This document shows, one piece after another, positions 50,690 through 58,828 of a stretch of DNA of 59,513 nt. A model generated the notes under the pieces. That model saw nothing but the letters and a program-made list of their open reading frames with translations, was not told the origin of the DNA and made no database searches. The translations under genes and the position numbers were made by a program. Each line of letters starts with the position of its first letter. Position 1 is the stretch's first letter. The stretch spans positions 1-59,513 of the forward strand of contig JALGZR010000016.1 in the NCBI GenBank assembly GCA_025774805.1. Reading direction: 5' to 3'. This DNA is from a bacterium. GTDB taxonomy: Bacteria; ARS69.

Positions 50690-52669
50690 ATGCAGCCGAA
50701 CACGGCCGGCCCCTCCGTGCCTTCTTCGCCTTCATCCGCCAAGACCGTCGATCTCATCTCGGAGGCCCTCTCCCTCGAGACGCTCATTCTGGAGGAGGGT
50801 GGCGTCTCCCAGAAACAGATCGATCGTGCGCGCCGCATCGCCGCCCGGCTCAGCGAGCCGAAGCCTCTGGGACTGGTGCTCGTGGAGCTCGGTCAGCTCG
50901 CCCGCTCCGAGTACGAGCGTCTCATTCGCCTTCACCGCTCACGACTCGCGCTTCCCCTGATCCTCTATCAGGACGGCGCCCTCAGCGATGAGGGTCTCGC
51001 CCGGTACCGGGAGCGCAAGTCCGCCGATCCCGGTCTGCCGGACCGTGAGATTCTCGTCGGCGGGAACCTGGTGACCGAGCAGCAGTTCCTGCAGGCCCTC
51101 TGCGTCAAGAACGACATCGAGTTCGTGGAGCCCGAGGTCGCACTCGTCGACGACAGCCTTCTCGCGAAAGCGTCGATGAGCTACCTGGTCCGTCAGCGCG
51201 CGCTTCCCTTCCAGGAGATGGAGGGGGCGGTGGCCGTCATCCTGGCCGACCCGCTGGACGACCGGCTCATCATGGACCTCGAGCGCATCTTCGGACGTCC
51301 CGTGAAGCCGTTCGGCGCCCCCTCCGACAAGATCCTGGAAGCGCTCCGGATCCTGGACCGACTCGAGGACAGCGACGGCAAAGATGCCAAGACGTCTCTG
51401 CAGTACCGCACGATCGAAGACATCGAACCGGGGGACGATTCGGGAGAGGAGGCCGTCCGTCTCGTGGACTACCTCCTCTACCGGGCGATCGAGGTCGGCG
51501 CGAGCGATCTGCACATCGAGCCGCTCCAGAGCAGGGTGCGTGTCCGCGTCCGCGTGGACGGCGCGATGCGCCCGTTGACCGAGCTTCCGGGATCCTACGC
51601 CGCCCGGGTCGTCTCCCGCATCAAGGTTCTCGGAGGCGCGGACATCGCGGAGCGGCGCCTCCATCAGGACGGCCGGCTCCTGGTCAAGGTGGAAGATCGG
51701 GAGATCGACATCCGTCTCTCCACGTACGCGTCCGTGTTCGGAGAGACGATCGTCCTGCGGTTGCTGGATCGTCGTCGCGGGCTCGTGCCGCTGGATGGAC
51801 TGGGTTTCGAGTCGAGCGTGCTCACGGTGCTGCGGGACGTGGTGCTCCGCGCATCATCGGGTCTCGTGCTCGTCACCGGGCCTACCGGAAGCGGCAAGAC
51901 GACGACGCTCTACTCGTTCATCGACTACGTCCTGGACGACTCGATCAAGGTCATCACGAGCGAAGATCCCGTGGAGTACGTCCTGGAGGGAGTGACGCAG
52001 TGCTCCGTGAACGAGAAGTCCGGCCCGACCTTCGCGGATTCCCTCCGGGCGATGCTCCGCCAAGATCCGGACATCATCGTCCTCGGAGAGATCCGGGACA
52101 AGGTGACGGCGGAGCTCGGAGTGGAGGCCGCCCTCACCGGACACAAAGTTTTCTGCACGTTTCACACCGAGGACTCCGTCAGCGCCGTGCTCCGGCTGCT
52201 CGACATGGGCGTGGAGCCGTTCCTCGTCTCCTCGACGCTCTCCTGCATCGTGGCGCAGCGCCTCCTTCTCCGGCTGTGCGAGGACTGCCGCCGCCAGGGT
52301 CGGGCGTCTCCGAGAGATCTCCGGTTCCTCGGCATGGCACCGGAGGACCTGGGTCGGCAGCCGGTCATGGAAGGCGTCGGTTGCGCCAATTGCGGAAACA
52401 CGGGCTACCGGGGCCGCCTCGGAATCCACGAAGTCCTGCTTCCGGATGACGACTTCCGGGATGCGGTCCTTCGTCGGGCGCCCTCCCGCGAACTCCGGGC
52501 GCTGACCCGAAAGCTTCCGGTCTTCCTCACGTTGCAGGAAGACGGCTTCCTCAAGGCAGTCAAGGGAGAGACGACCCTGTCCGAGATCGCCGACAACGTT
52601 CCTCGCGATCCCGATGCGCGCCCGCTCAATGTGCTTCGAGAGATCACTTCCACGAGGGGTCTGGTATGA
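50690..52669 (+). CDS. GspE/PilB-family secretion ATPase
   Basis: This is a 659-residue protein. The N-terminal 250 residues form two MshEN/GspE_N-like units (LGLVLVELGQLARSEYERL, ILVGGNLVTEQQFLQALC, AVAVILADPLDDRLIMDL), which bind c-di-GMP in relatives. The ATPase core is VLVTGPTGSGKTTTLYS at about 397-405, an Asp box (ITSEDPVEYVLEG), Walker B (DPDIIVLGEIRD) and a His box (GHKVFCTFHTED). A zinc site CEDC…CANCG follows, as in PilB/GspE. No pilin, GspF or secretin gene is nearby. It overlaps the HDOD gene by 4 nt, which suggests control of type IV pili or secretion. Confidence 0.92.
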   Translation: MQPNTAGPSVPSSPSSAKTVDLISEALSLETLILEEGGVSQKQIDRARRIAARLSEPKPLGLVLVELGQLARSEYERLIRLHRSRLALPLILYQDGALSDEGLARYRERKSADPGLPDREILVGGNLVTEQQFLQALCVKNDIEFVEPEVALVDDSLLAKASMSYLVRQRALPFQEMEGAVAVILADPLDDRLIMDLERIFGRPVKPFGAPSDKILEALRILDRLEDSDGKDAKTSLQYRTIEDIEPGDDSGEEAVRLVDYLLYRAIEVGASDLHIEPLQSRVRVRVRVDGAMRPLTELPGSYAARVVSRIKVLGGADIAERRLHQDGRLLVKVEDREIDIRLSTYASVFGETIVLRLLDRRRGLVPLDGLGFESSVLTVLRDVVLRASSGLVLVTGPTGSGKTTTLYSFIDYVLDDSIKVITSEDPVEYVLEGVTQCSVNEKSGPTFADSLRAMLRQDPDIIVLGEIRDKVTAELGVEAALTGHKVFCTFHTEDSVSAVLRLLDMGVEPFLVSSTLSCIVAQRLLLRLCEDCRRQGRASPRDLRFLGMAPEDLGRQPVMEGVGCANCGNTGYRGRLGIHEVLLPDDDFRDAVLRRAPSRELRALTRKLPVFLTLQEDGFLKAVKGETTLSEIADNVPRDPDARPLNVLREITSTRGLV

Positions 52670-53526
52670 GTGAGATGACGGGATCTGTTGCCGGATCGCT
52701 GACCGAAGAGGTTTCACGCGTCCTCGAGACCGGCCAGGTCGTGCTGCCCCCGCTTCCCGCTCTGGGGGATCGACTGAGGATTCTGCTCGAGGACGAGGAG
52801 AAAGTCAGCCTCAAATCGGTCGGGGAGCTGATTCAGACCGATCCCGCCGTGGCCGCGACTCTCCTGAAGACGGCGAACTCCGCGCTGTTCGCCGGTCTCA
52901 GCACGATCACCGACCTTCCGCTGGCGATCTCGCGACTCGGACTCAAGCAAGTCGGGTCTCTCGTGACGACTCTGCTGTACAGGGGCCACTTCCAGACGAA
53001 GTGCAGGGAGAGGGAGGAGCTGCTCCGGATCCAATGGACGCACGCCGTCTCCTGCGCCCTTATCTGCCGACGGCTCGCGGAGGTCGGGGGGGACACCCGG
53101 GAAGAGGCCTACCTGGCCGGCCTTCTTCACGACGTCGGAAAACTCTTGGTCTACGCGGCCCTGGATCACCTAGCGTCGAAACCGGGGTTCATCGAGCCCA
53201 CGCCGTCGACACTGGCCGAGCTGATGAACGTTCTGCACACCACACTCGGCTATCGGGTTCTGAAGGACTGGGCCAGTCCGGGACCCATTGCGGAGGCCGC
53301 GCTCCACCACCACGAAGACGCGGCCACCATGGAGAATGTCGTGGTCGTCCGCGTTCAGGCGGCCAACGCGATCTCCCGCAAGATCGGACACCACGACCAG
53401 CCGGATCCGGAGATGAACGTCCTGGAGGATCCGGCCGTCGAGCGTCTCCGCATGGGAGACGTGGAGCTCGCCGAGCTCATGGTGGACGTCGAAGACGAGA
53501 TCGAGAGGATCCTGGGACTCCTCTAG
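52666..53526 (+). CDS. HDOD-domain regulatory protein
   Basis: This is a 286-residue protein. PPLPALGDRLRILLED, VSLKSVGELIQTDPAVAATLLKTANSALF and ITDLPLAISRLGLKQVGSLV are the HDOD signature. The HD-like motif LAGLLHDVGKLL at about 145-160 is intact in form. HDOD proteins modulate c-di-GMP signalling and often sit by pilus genes. The ATG at 52666 overlaps the ATPase stop, so the pair is translationally coupled. The stop TAG at 53524-53526 lies inside CTAG at the boundary of a miniature element. Confidence 0.92.
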   Translation: MSEMTGSVAGSLTEEVSRVLETGQVVLPPLPALGDRLRILLEDEEKVSLKSVGELIQTDPAVAATLLKTANSALFAGLSTITDLPLAISRLGLKQVGSLVTTLLYRGHFQTKCREREELLRIQWTHAVSCALICRRLAEVGGDTREEAYLAGLLHDVGKLLVYAALDHLASKPGFIEPTPSTLAELMNVLHTTLGYRVLKDWASPGPIAEAALHHHEDAATMENVVVVRVQAANAISRKIGHHDQPDPEMNVLEDPAVERLRMGDVELAELMVDVEDEIERILGLL

Positions 53527-53668
53527 CCCGCACATCTCACCAGGCTCGTCGCGAGGCTGCGGATAGCCGTGGCTGGCGAGGAGATGGGGTGCTTCCACCC
53601 AAGGCGGGGCCGTAGCCCCGTCGCAGGGCGGGAGCGCCGCAGCGACGAAGCCTGGTGAGGAACGCGGA
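53523..53668 (+). repeat. Long copy of the dispersed miniature element abutting a stop codon
   Basis: After CTAG (53523-53526) the element starts CCCGCACATCTCACCAG and runs for about 140 bp to GCCTGGTGAGGAACGCGG. The centre has a hairpin with CCCCGTCGCAGGGCGGGAGCGCCGC-type arms, split across several stems. It is the reverse complement of the copy at 692-852 at most positions. The right end has lost its CTAG. Confidence 0.85.
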
Positions 53669-53854
53669 TGAATGCCGTTGCGGGATCGCCGGGCATCCCA
53701 CTAGACTCATCGACCGTCGGGGTAGAATCGAGTCCGCCCTACCCGGCTCCGCACGGCCGTGTCCGCGCCGAAGCGTGCGAGCTTTCCGACGATGTCCGGC
53801 CACACCGCCGGTCACGTGTGCTCCGATCCGTAGAGGTCAATCGAGGGACGAAAC

Positions 53855-54373
53855 ATGATGATGCCGGAGATCGAACAGGCCTTCAATCGACAGGTCAATG
53901 CCGAGACGTACTCCGCCTTTCTCTACCTGTCCATGTCCACCTTCCTCGAGTCGAAAGGACTGCGGGGAATGGCGTCCTGGATGCGCATCCAGTTCGATGA
54001 AGAGATGGTGCATGCGATGAAGTTCATCGACTTCATCAACGAGCGGGGCGGTCGGGCGCTGCTGGGGGCGATGGAGGCGCCGCCGACCGAGTGGGACTCT
54101 CCCCGCGCGGTCTACGAGGCCGCCCTGGAGCACGAGAGCAAGGTCACCGGGCTCATCAACGACCTCGTCGATCTTGCCATCAAGGAGAAAGATCACGCGG
54201 CGGCGACGTTCCTGCAGTGGTTCGTGAACGAGCAGGTGGAGGAGGAGTCCACCGTCCACGACATTCTGGACAAGTTCGCCCTCGGCGGCGATCACCCGGG
54301 GTTCTTGTATATGCTGGATGCCGAGCTCGGGCAGCGGGCGCCCGTCGCCGCAGATGAAGGAATCACTCCGTAG
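53855..54373 (+). CDS. Non-haem ferritin
   Basis: This is a 172-residue protein of standard bacterial ferritin length. Helix A has QVNAETYSAFLYLSM with the Glu ligand; helix B is GMASWMRIQFDEEMVHAMKFIDFI with the ExxH ferroxidase pair; later EAALEHESKV and WFVNEQVEEES give Glu and Gln/Glu ligands of the di-iron site. The DNA before it (53672-53854) holds two -10-like sequences (TAGACT, TAGAAT) without good -35 boxes. Iron storage and detoxification in the cytoplasm is the family role. It ends convergently with the RND pump, 20 bp away. Confidence 0.95.
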   Translation: MMMPEIEQAFNRQVNAETYSAFLYLSMSTFLESKGLRGMASWMRIQFDEEMVHAMKFIDFINERGGRALLGAMEAPPTEWDSPRAVYEAALEHESKVTGLINDLVDLAIKEKDHAAATFLQWFVNEQVEEESTVHDILDKFALGGDHPGFLYMLDAELGQRAPVAADEGITP

Positions 54374-54393
54374 CGGGCGGTCGCCTTCCCGGA

Positions 54394-57300
54394 TCAGCTC
54401 TCCGACCCTTCGGCTTCGTACCCCCGGAACCGGATCCGGAACAGCAGTGAGTACAGAAGCGGCACGAATCCTAGCGTCAAGCACGTCGCGAACAGCAGTC
54501 CGAAGATGATCGAGATCGCCATCGGCTTGAACATCGGGCTTCCCCCGATCCAGAGAGGTAGCAGTCCGCCGACCGTCGTGCCCGTCGTCAGCAGGATCGG
54601 ACGCAGACGGCGCTGAGCCGCCTCCACGATCGCCCGGCGGGGCCCGAGTCCGTGCTCCCGGATCTCGAGATCGATGCGCTCGATCAGAACGATCGCGTTG
54701 TTGATGACGATGCCCGCCAGTGAAATGATTCCGAGAAGGGTCATGAAGCCGAAGACGGAGTTCGCGATCAGGAGGCCGTACACGACTCCGATGAGTCCGA
54801 GCGGAATCGTCATGAGAATGATGAAGGATCTCCGCAGCGAGTTGAACTGTGTGATCAGCAACAGGACGATGAGGTAGAACGCGATCGGAAGCTTGGCTCC
54901 GATCGACGCGTTCGCGTCCCCGGAGGACTCGAGCTCCCCTCCGAACTCGTGGAAGTAGCCGAAGGGCCATTCCCGGCTCTCCCCGGAGAGGAGGGGCATG
55001 AGGTCGGCGGTGACGGCGAGCGCGTTGCCTCCGCGCACGACGTCGGCCTCGACGGTCACGGTCTTCAGGCGATCCCGCCGGCGCACGAGGGAGGGCTCCC
55101 ACTCGAGGCGGACGTCCGCCACCTGGAGGAGGGGAACGTTCCGTCCCGTCGCCTGGCTGTAGATGCTCATGCCCTCCAGCTTGCCGAGATCCTGACGGTC
55201 CGCGGCGATCGAGCGGAGAACCACGGGGATGACCTTGTCGTCCTCGCGATACCGGGTCGACTCCCAACCGGACAGGTGGGTCTGGAGCGACACCGCCACG
55301 TCTTGATGCGTGACCCCCGCCCGCAGCGCCCTCGGCTCGCTCACGTCGACGACGAGCTTCTTCACCTGGGGTCCCCAATCGTCCGTCACGTTTTTCGTCC
55401 CGGGATGCTCCCGGACGATGTCGCGCACCCTCTCCACCAGAGGGAAGAGGACGTCGGGTTCCTTTCCCGAGACCCGGACCTGAATCGGAGACTCGACCGG
55501 CGGCCCGAGTTGCTTGGGAAGGATCTTCACCCTCAGGTCAGGGAAGCTCTCGGTACAGAACCGCTCGAGGTCGGGGATGATCTCCTTGATGAACGCGCGG
55601 TCGGTCGCGTTCACGATCGTGTACGCGTACTCCGGAGTACGCGGCTCCGGGCTATAAACCAGGATGTACCGCGGAGCCCCCTCCCCCACGAAGCTCGTCC
55701 AGTTCGTGCAGTTGCGCTCGGGATCGGTTCCCGGGCCATAGTGTGTCGACAGGTATTCCTCGAAACGCCGGACGACCTCGTCGGTACGCCCGAGGTTGCT
55801 TCCCACCGGCATACGGAACTCCGCCGAGAAGAACGGGGCGTCGTCGGGCGGGAAGAAGATTTTCGGCACGTATCGGAAGAAGTACAGCGTGACCCCGAAG
55901 ACACCGGCGATCACGAGAAGAGAGACGACCGGATGGCGCAGGCTGGCCACGAGGCCCCTGCGGTAGGCGCGGTAAAACCCGGAGGCAAAGGGATCGCGCC
56001 CGGGATCCGGACGCGGCTTCAGGAACGTCACGCAGAGGAGAGGGGTCATCGTGATCGCAAGAGTCCAGGAGCAGAGAAGCGTGATCGTGACCACCTTGAA
56101 GAGCGGGGCGGTGTACTCGCCGGTGCTCGACTCGGCGAGGAAGATCGGCAGGAAGGCCGCAGCGGTGGTGAGCGACGACGTGAGGAGCGGGACCCTCAGC
56201 TCGGCGGCGGACTCCACCGCCGCGGCGATGGCGGACTTTCCGCCCCGGATCTGGACCAGGATGGACTCCGCCATCACGATCGCGTTGTCCACGAGCAGAC
56301 CGAGCGAGATGATCAGGGACGCCAGGGACATCTGGTCGAGCCCGATCCCGACGAAGCCCATGATCAGAAGGGCGAACACGATCGCCCCGGGAATCAGGGC
56401 GGCGACGACGAGACCGGTCCGGATCCCGAGGGAGAGGATCATCACGACGAGAACGATCGCCACCGCCTGCAGAAGGCTCTTCACGAAGTTGTCGACCTTG
56501 CGATTGACGATCTTCGGCTGGAAGGCGGCGAGATCGAACTCGACGCCGATCGGGTAGACGGCCTCGAGCCGACGCTTCAGATCGAGGACCTTCTCCCCCA
56601 GGAGCGTGATGTTCTTCCCCTCCTTGAGCGAGATCGCGAGCGCCAAACCGGGCTCGCCCGAGGCCCGCACGCGCACCTCGGGAGGATCGACGTAACCCCG
56701 CTCCACGCCGACGAGGTCCCTGAGGTAGACGAGCTCCCGGGAGCCCGGAATCTGGATGATGGCCTGACGGAGATCGTCCACCGACTCGAAGTTCCCGGAG
56801 GGCTCGAGGGCGATCCGCTCGGGGCCGACCTCCAGCGAGCCGCCGGGAATGATGATGTTTCGGCTCTCCAGGATCCGCTGGAGCTGGACGGCGGAGAGGT
56901 TCAGCTCGGCCAGGCGCGCGTTGCTGTACTCGATGAAGACCCGCTCCTCCTGGGCTCCGTGGATCGCGACCTTGGAGATCTCCGGAATCCGCAGGAGCTC
57001 GTCGCGCACGTCGTCGGCGATTCGCTTGAGCTCGGCGTACGTGTATCCCTCGCCGACAATCGTGAGAACCGTTCCGAAGACCTCCTCGAACTCGTCGTTC
57101 ACGAAAGGACCGATCGCGTCGGGAGGAAGATCGTCCCTGGCGCCGTCGATCTTGCGTCGAAGGTTGTCCCAGATGGGACGCATCCGGGTGTGCTCCTCCT
57201 TGATGTTCACGTAGACGACCGAGAGTCCGGTCTTGGAGTCGCTGCTGATGAAGTCGAGCTCGGGGATCTCCTGGACCACCTTCTCGATCTTGTCGGTGAT

Positions 57301-57486
57301 CAGCATCTCGACCCGCTCCGGACTCGCCCCCGGAAAGTACGTGACCACGGTCGCGACGCGGATGATGAACCCCGGGTCCTCGGAGCGGGACATGCCGAAG
57401 AAGGAGGAGATCCCGCCGGCCAGAATGACGAGCAACGCGACCAGCGTGACGCGGTTCCTGCGAACGGCGAGCTCGGTGACGGTCAT
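54394..57486 (-). CDS. RND-family efflux transporter, inner-membrane subunit
   Basis: This is a 1030-residue protein of typical length for HAE-type pumps, with 12 membrane helices and two large periplasmic loops. It opens with a first helix followed by FFGMSRSEDPGF. TM4 reads SLGLLVDNAIVMAESIL, keeping the first Asp of the AcrB Asp-Asp pair but with Asn in place of the second. The TM10 region reads LAGIVINNAIVLIER, where AcrB has the relay Lys. Other RND branches also differ at these positions, so the proton path may be of another subtype. It overlaps the adaptor gene by 4 nt and needs an outer-membrane factor encoded elsewhere. Confidence 0.93.
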   Translation of the reverse strand: MTVTELAVRRNRVTLVALLVILAGGISSFFGMSRSEDPGFIIRVATVVTYFPGASPERVEMLITDKIEKVVQEIPELDFISSDSKTGLSVVYVNIKEEHTRMRPIWDNLRRKIDGARDDLPPDAIGPFVNDEFEEVFGTVLTIVGEGYTYAELKRIADDVRDELLRIPEISKVAIHGAQEERVFIEYSNARLAELNLSAVQLQRILESRNIIIPGGSLEVGPERIALEPSGNFESVDDLRQAIIQIPGSRELVYLRDLVGVERGYVDPPEVRVRASGEPGLALAISLKEGKNITLLGEKVLDLKRRLEAVYPIGVEFDLAAFQPKIVNRKVDNFVKSLLQAVAIVLVVMILSLGIRTGLVVAALIPGAIVFALLIMGFVGIGLDQMSLASLIISLGLLVDNAIVMAESILVQIRGGKSAIAAAVESAAELRVPLLTSSLTTAAAFLPIFLAESSTGEYTAPLFKVVTITLLCSWTLAITMTPLLCVTFLKPRPDPGRDPFASGFYRAYRRGLVASLRHPVVSLLVIAGVFGVTLYFFRYVPKIFFPPDDAPFFSAEFRMPVGSNLGRTDEVVRRFEEYLSTHYGPGTDPERNCTNWTSFVGEGAPRYILVYSPEPRTPEYAYTIVNATDRAFIKEIIPDLERFCTESFPDLRVKILPKQLGPPVESPIQVRVSGKEPDVLFPLVERVRDIVREHPGTKNVTDDWGPQVKKLVVDVSEPRALRAGVTHQDVAVSLQTHLSGWESTRYREDDKVIPVVLRSIAADRQDLGKLEGMSIYSQATGRNVPLLQVADVRLEWEPSLVRRRDRLKTVTVEADVVRGGNALAVTADLMPLLSGESREWPFGYFHEFGGELESSGDANASIGAKLPIAFYLIVLLLITQFNSLRRSFIILMTIPLGLIGVVYGLLIANSVFGFMTLLGIISLAGIVINNAIVLIERIDLEIREHGLGPRRAIVEAAQRRLRPILLTTGTTVGGLLPLWIGGSPMFKPMAISIIFGLLFATCLTLGFVPLLYSLLFRIRFRGYEAEGSES

Positions 57487-58625
57487 GGGCCGGTTCCCGA
57501 GCTCTCCGGAAGCCTCACTGTCTGACCGTCCCGGATGCGCGAGACTCCCGCCGTGACGATGCGCTCTCCATCGAAGAGGCCGTCGACGATCTCGAGGCCT
57601 TGCGGTTGCAGCTCGCCGATCTCGACCGGTCGTCGGTGGACGGTGCCGAGTCCCGGTTCGGTCTCCTCGACGACGAAGGAGTAGCGGCCGACACGATCCT
57701 GGAGAACGGCCGACGCGGGGACGTAGATCCGTTCCGGCTCGCCGGCGCTGCCGAATCGGAACGCGACCTCGGCCGCCATGCCGGGCCGCACGGCCTCGGT
57801 CTGCTCGTCGAGACGCACGCAGACCGGAAACGTGGCCCCACCCCGAGTTGCGGCGACTCCGACCTCCGTGACCGTTCCCGAGAACGTGCGGCCCGGAAGG
57901 GCGTCAAAGGTCACGGCGACGCCGTCCCTCTCCCGGATCCCCTCGATCAGGACCCCGGGAACGGCGACGTCGACCTCGGGGCGGTCGCCCGAGGCGAGAA
58001 CCGCTACGGTCTGACCGGCCCCGACGTTCTCATTCACCTCCACCTCGACCCCTGCGATCGCACCGTCCGCGGGCGCGAGCAAGCGCGTGTATCCGAGACG
58101 GGACTCGGCCAGAGCGAGGTTCTTCTCGGCGGACTCGAGTCCGGCCGCCGCGGCCTCGGAGGTCGCTCGCGCGGCATCGAGGTCGCTCGGCGTGGCGTTT
58201 CCCGTCTCCCAGAGCTGCCGGAAACGCTCGTAGTTCGCGTCGGCCTTCCGCGACTCGGCCTCCCTGCGGGCCACCTCGGCTCGTGCATTCTCCACCTGGA
58301 GATCGAAATCGGTCGGATCGATTCGAGCGATGAGTTGGCCCGAACGGACCCGGTCGCCGACTCCCACCGGCAATCGATCGACCGTTCCCGCGACCTTGAA
58401 GCTGAGCGAGGACTCGATTCCGGCGGCCGCGATCCCGGGGAAGCTGCGGGTGCGGGCCGTGCCCGTGGCGAAGACCGTCTGGGTCCGAACGGGACGGATG
58501 ACCGGATCGGGCGGGGCGCTCTCGCCGCCGCACCCGGTCCATATCAGAGCGGGTGGACCCCAGAGCGCACCCAAGAACAGAGTGGCGGCACCGAGTGCCC
58601 GTGACTGCCGCGCGCGCCGGTTCAT
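57483..58625 (-). CDS. RND efflux periplasmic adaptor (membrane fusion protein)
   Basis: This is a 380-residue protein. The ATG at 58625 has GGAGG seven bases upstream, and a lipoprotein-type signal ends IWTGC. A lipoyl-like hairpin (LSFKVAGTVDRLPVGVGDRVRSGQLIARID) flanks a coiled-coil of about 70 residues, then VNENVGAGQTVAVLASGDRPEVDVAVP and a beta-barrel (VTFDALPGRTFSGTVTEVG). It links the pump at 54394-57486 to an outer-membrane channel. The 4-nt overlap makes the two a coupled pair. Confidence 0.93.
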   Translation of the reverse strand: MNRRARQSRALGAATLFLGALWGPPALIWTGCGGESAPPDPVIRPVRTQTVFATGTARTRSFPGIAAAGIESSLSFKVAGTVDRLPVGVGDRVRSGQLIARIDPTDFDLQVENARAEVARREAESRKADANYERFRQLWETGNATPSDLDAARATSEAAAAGLESAEKNLALAESRLGYTRLLAPADGAIAGVEVEVNENVGAGQTVAVLASGDRPEVDVAVPGVLIEGIRERDGVAVTFDALPGRTFSGTVTEVGVAATRGGATFPVCVRLDEQTEAVRPGMAAEVAFRFGSAGEPERIYVPASAVLQDRVGRYSFVVEETEPGLGTVHRRPVEIGELQPQGLEIVDGLFDGERIVTAGVSRIRDGQTVRLPESSGTGP

Positions 58626-58769
58626 CGCTCTTCCTCCCTTTCGTCCCGGAAGCGCTCCTGCCGGTCGAGAGAAACCGTGCGGACCGGAGTGGACATACCG
58701 TGCCTCCTCGGGACGGAGGCCGGGTGATCGAGACGAGAATGGAATCCCGGGTCCGGGCGCGGGGCAACG

Positions 58770-58804
58770 AAAAAGGAGGGCGGGAGGCGAGACTCCCGCC
58801 CTCC
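58770..58804 (-). terminator. Intrinsic terminator for the FlgD-domain protein gene
   Basis: A perfect 12-bp stem (GGAGGGCGGGAG/CTCCCGCCCTCC) with a 6-nt loop is followed on the minus strand by TTTT. It lies 25 bp after the stop at 58829 and is the clearest terminator in the window. Confidence 0.85.
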
Positions 58805-58828
58805 GGCGCGAAACCGATACCGGAGCCC

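Noticed and set aside
53680-53730. TAGACT and TAGAAT as -10 boxes for the ferritin gene
   Set aside because: Neither has a convincing -35 box at 16-18 bp.
54949-57525. An 858-residue plus-strand open frame opposite the RND pump
   Set aside because: Its composition is extremely charged (Arg, Asp, Glu, Gly), with no hydrophobic core, as expected for the complement of a membrane protein gene.
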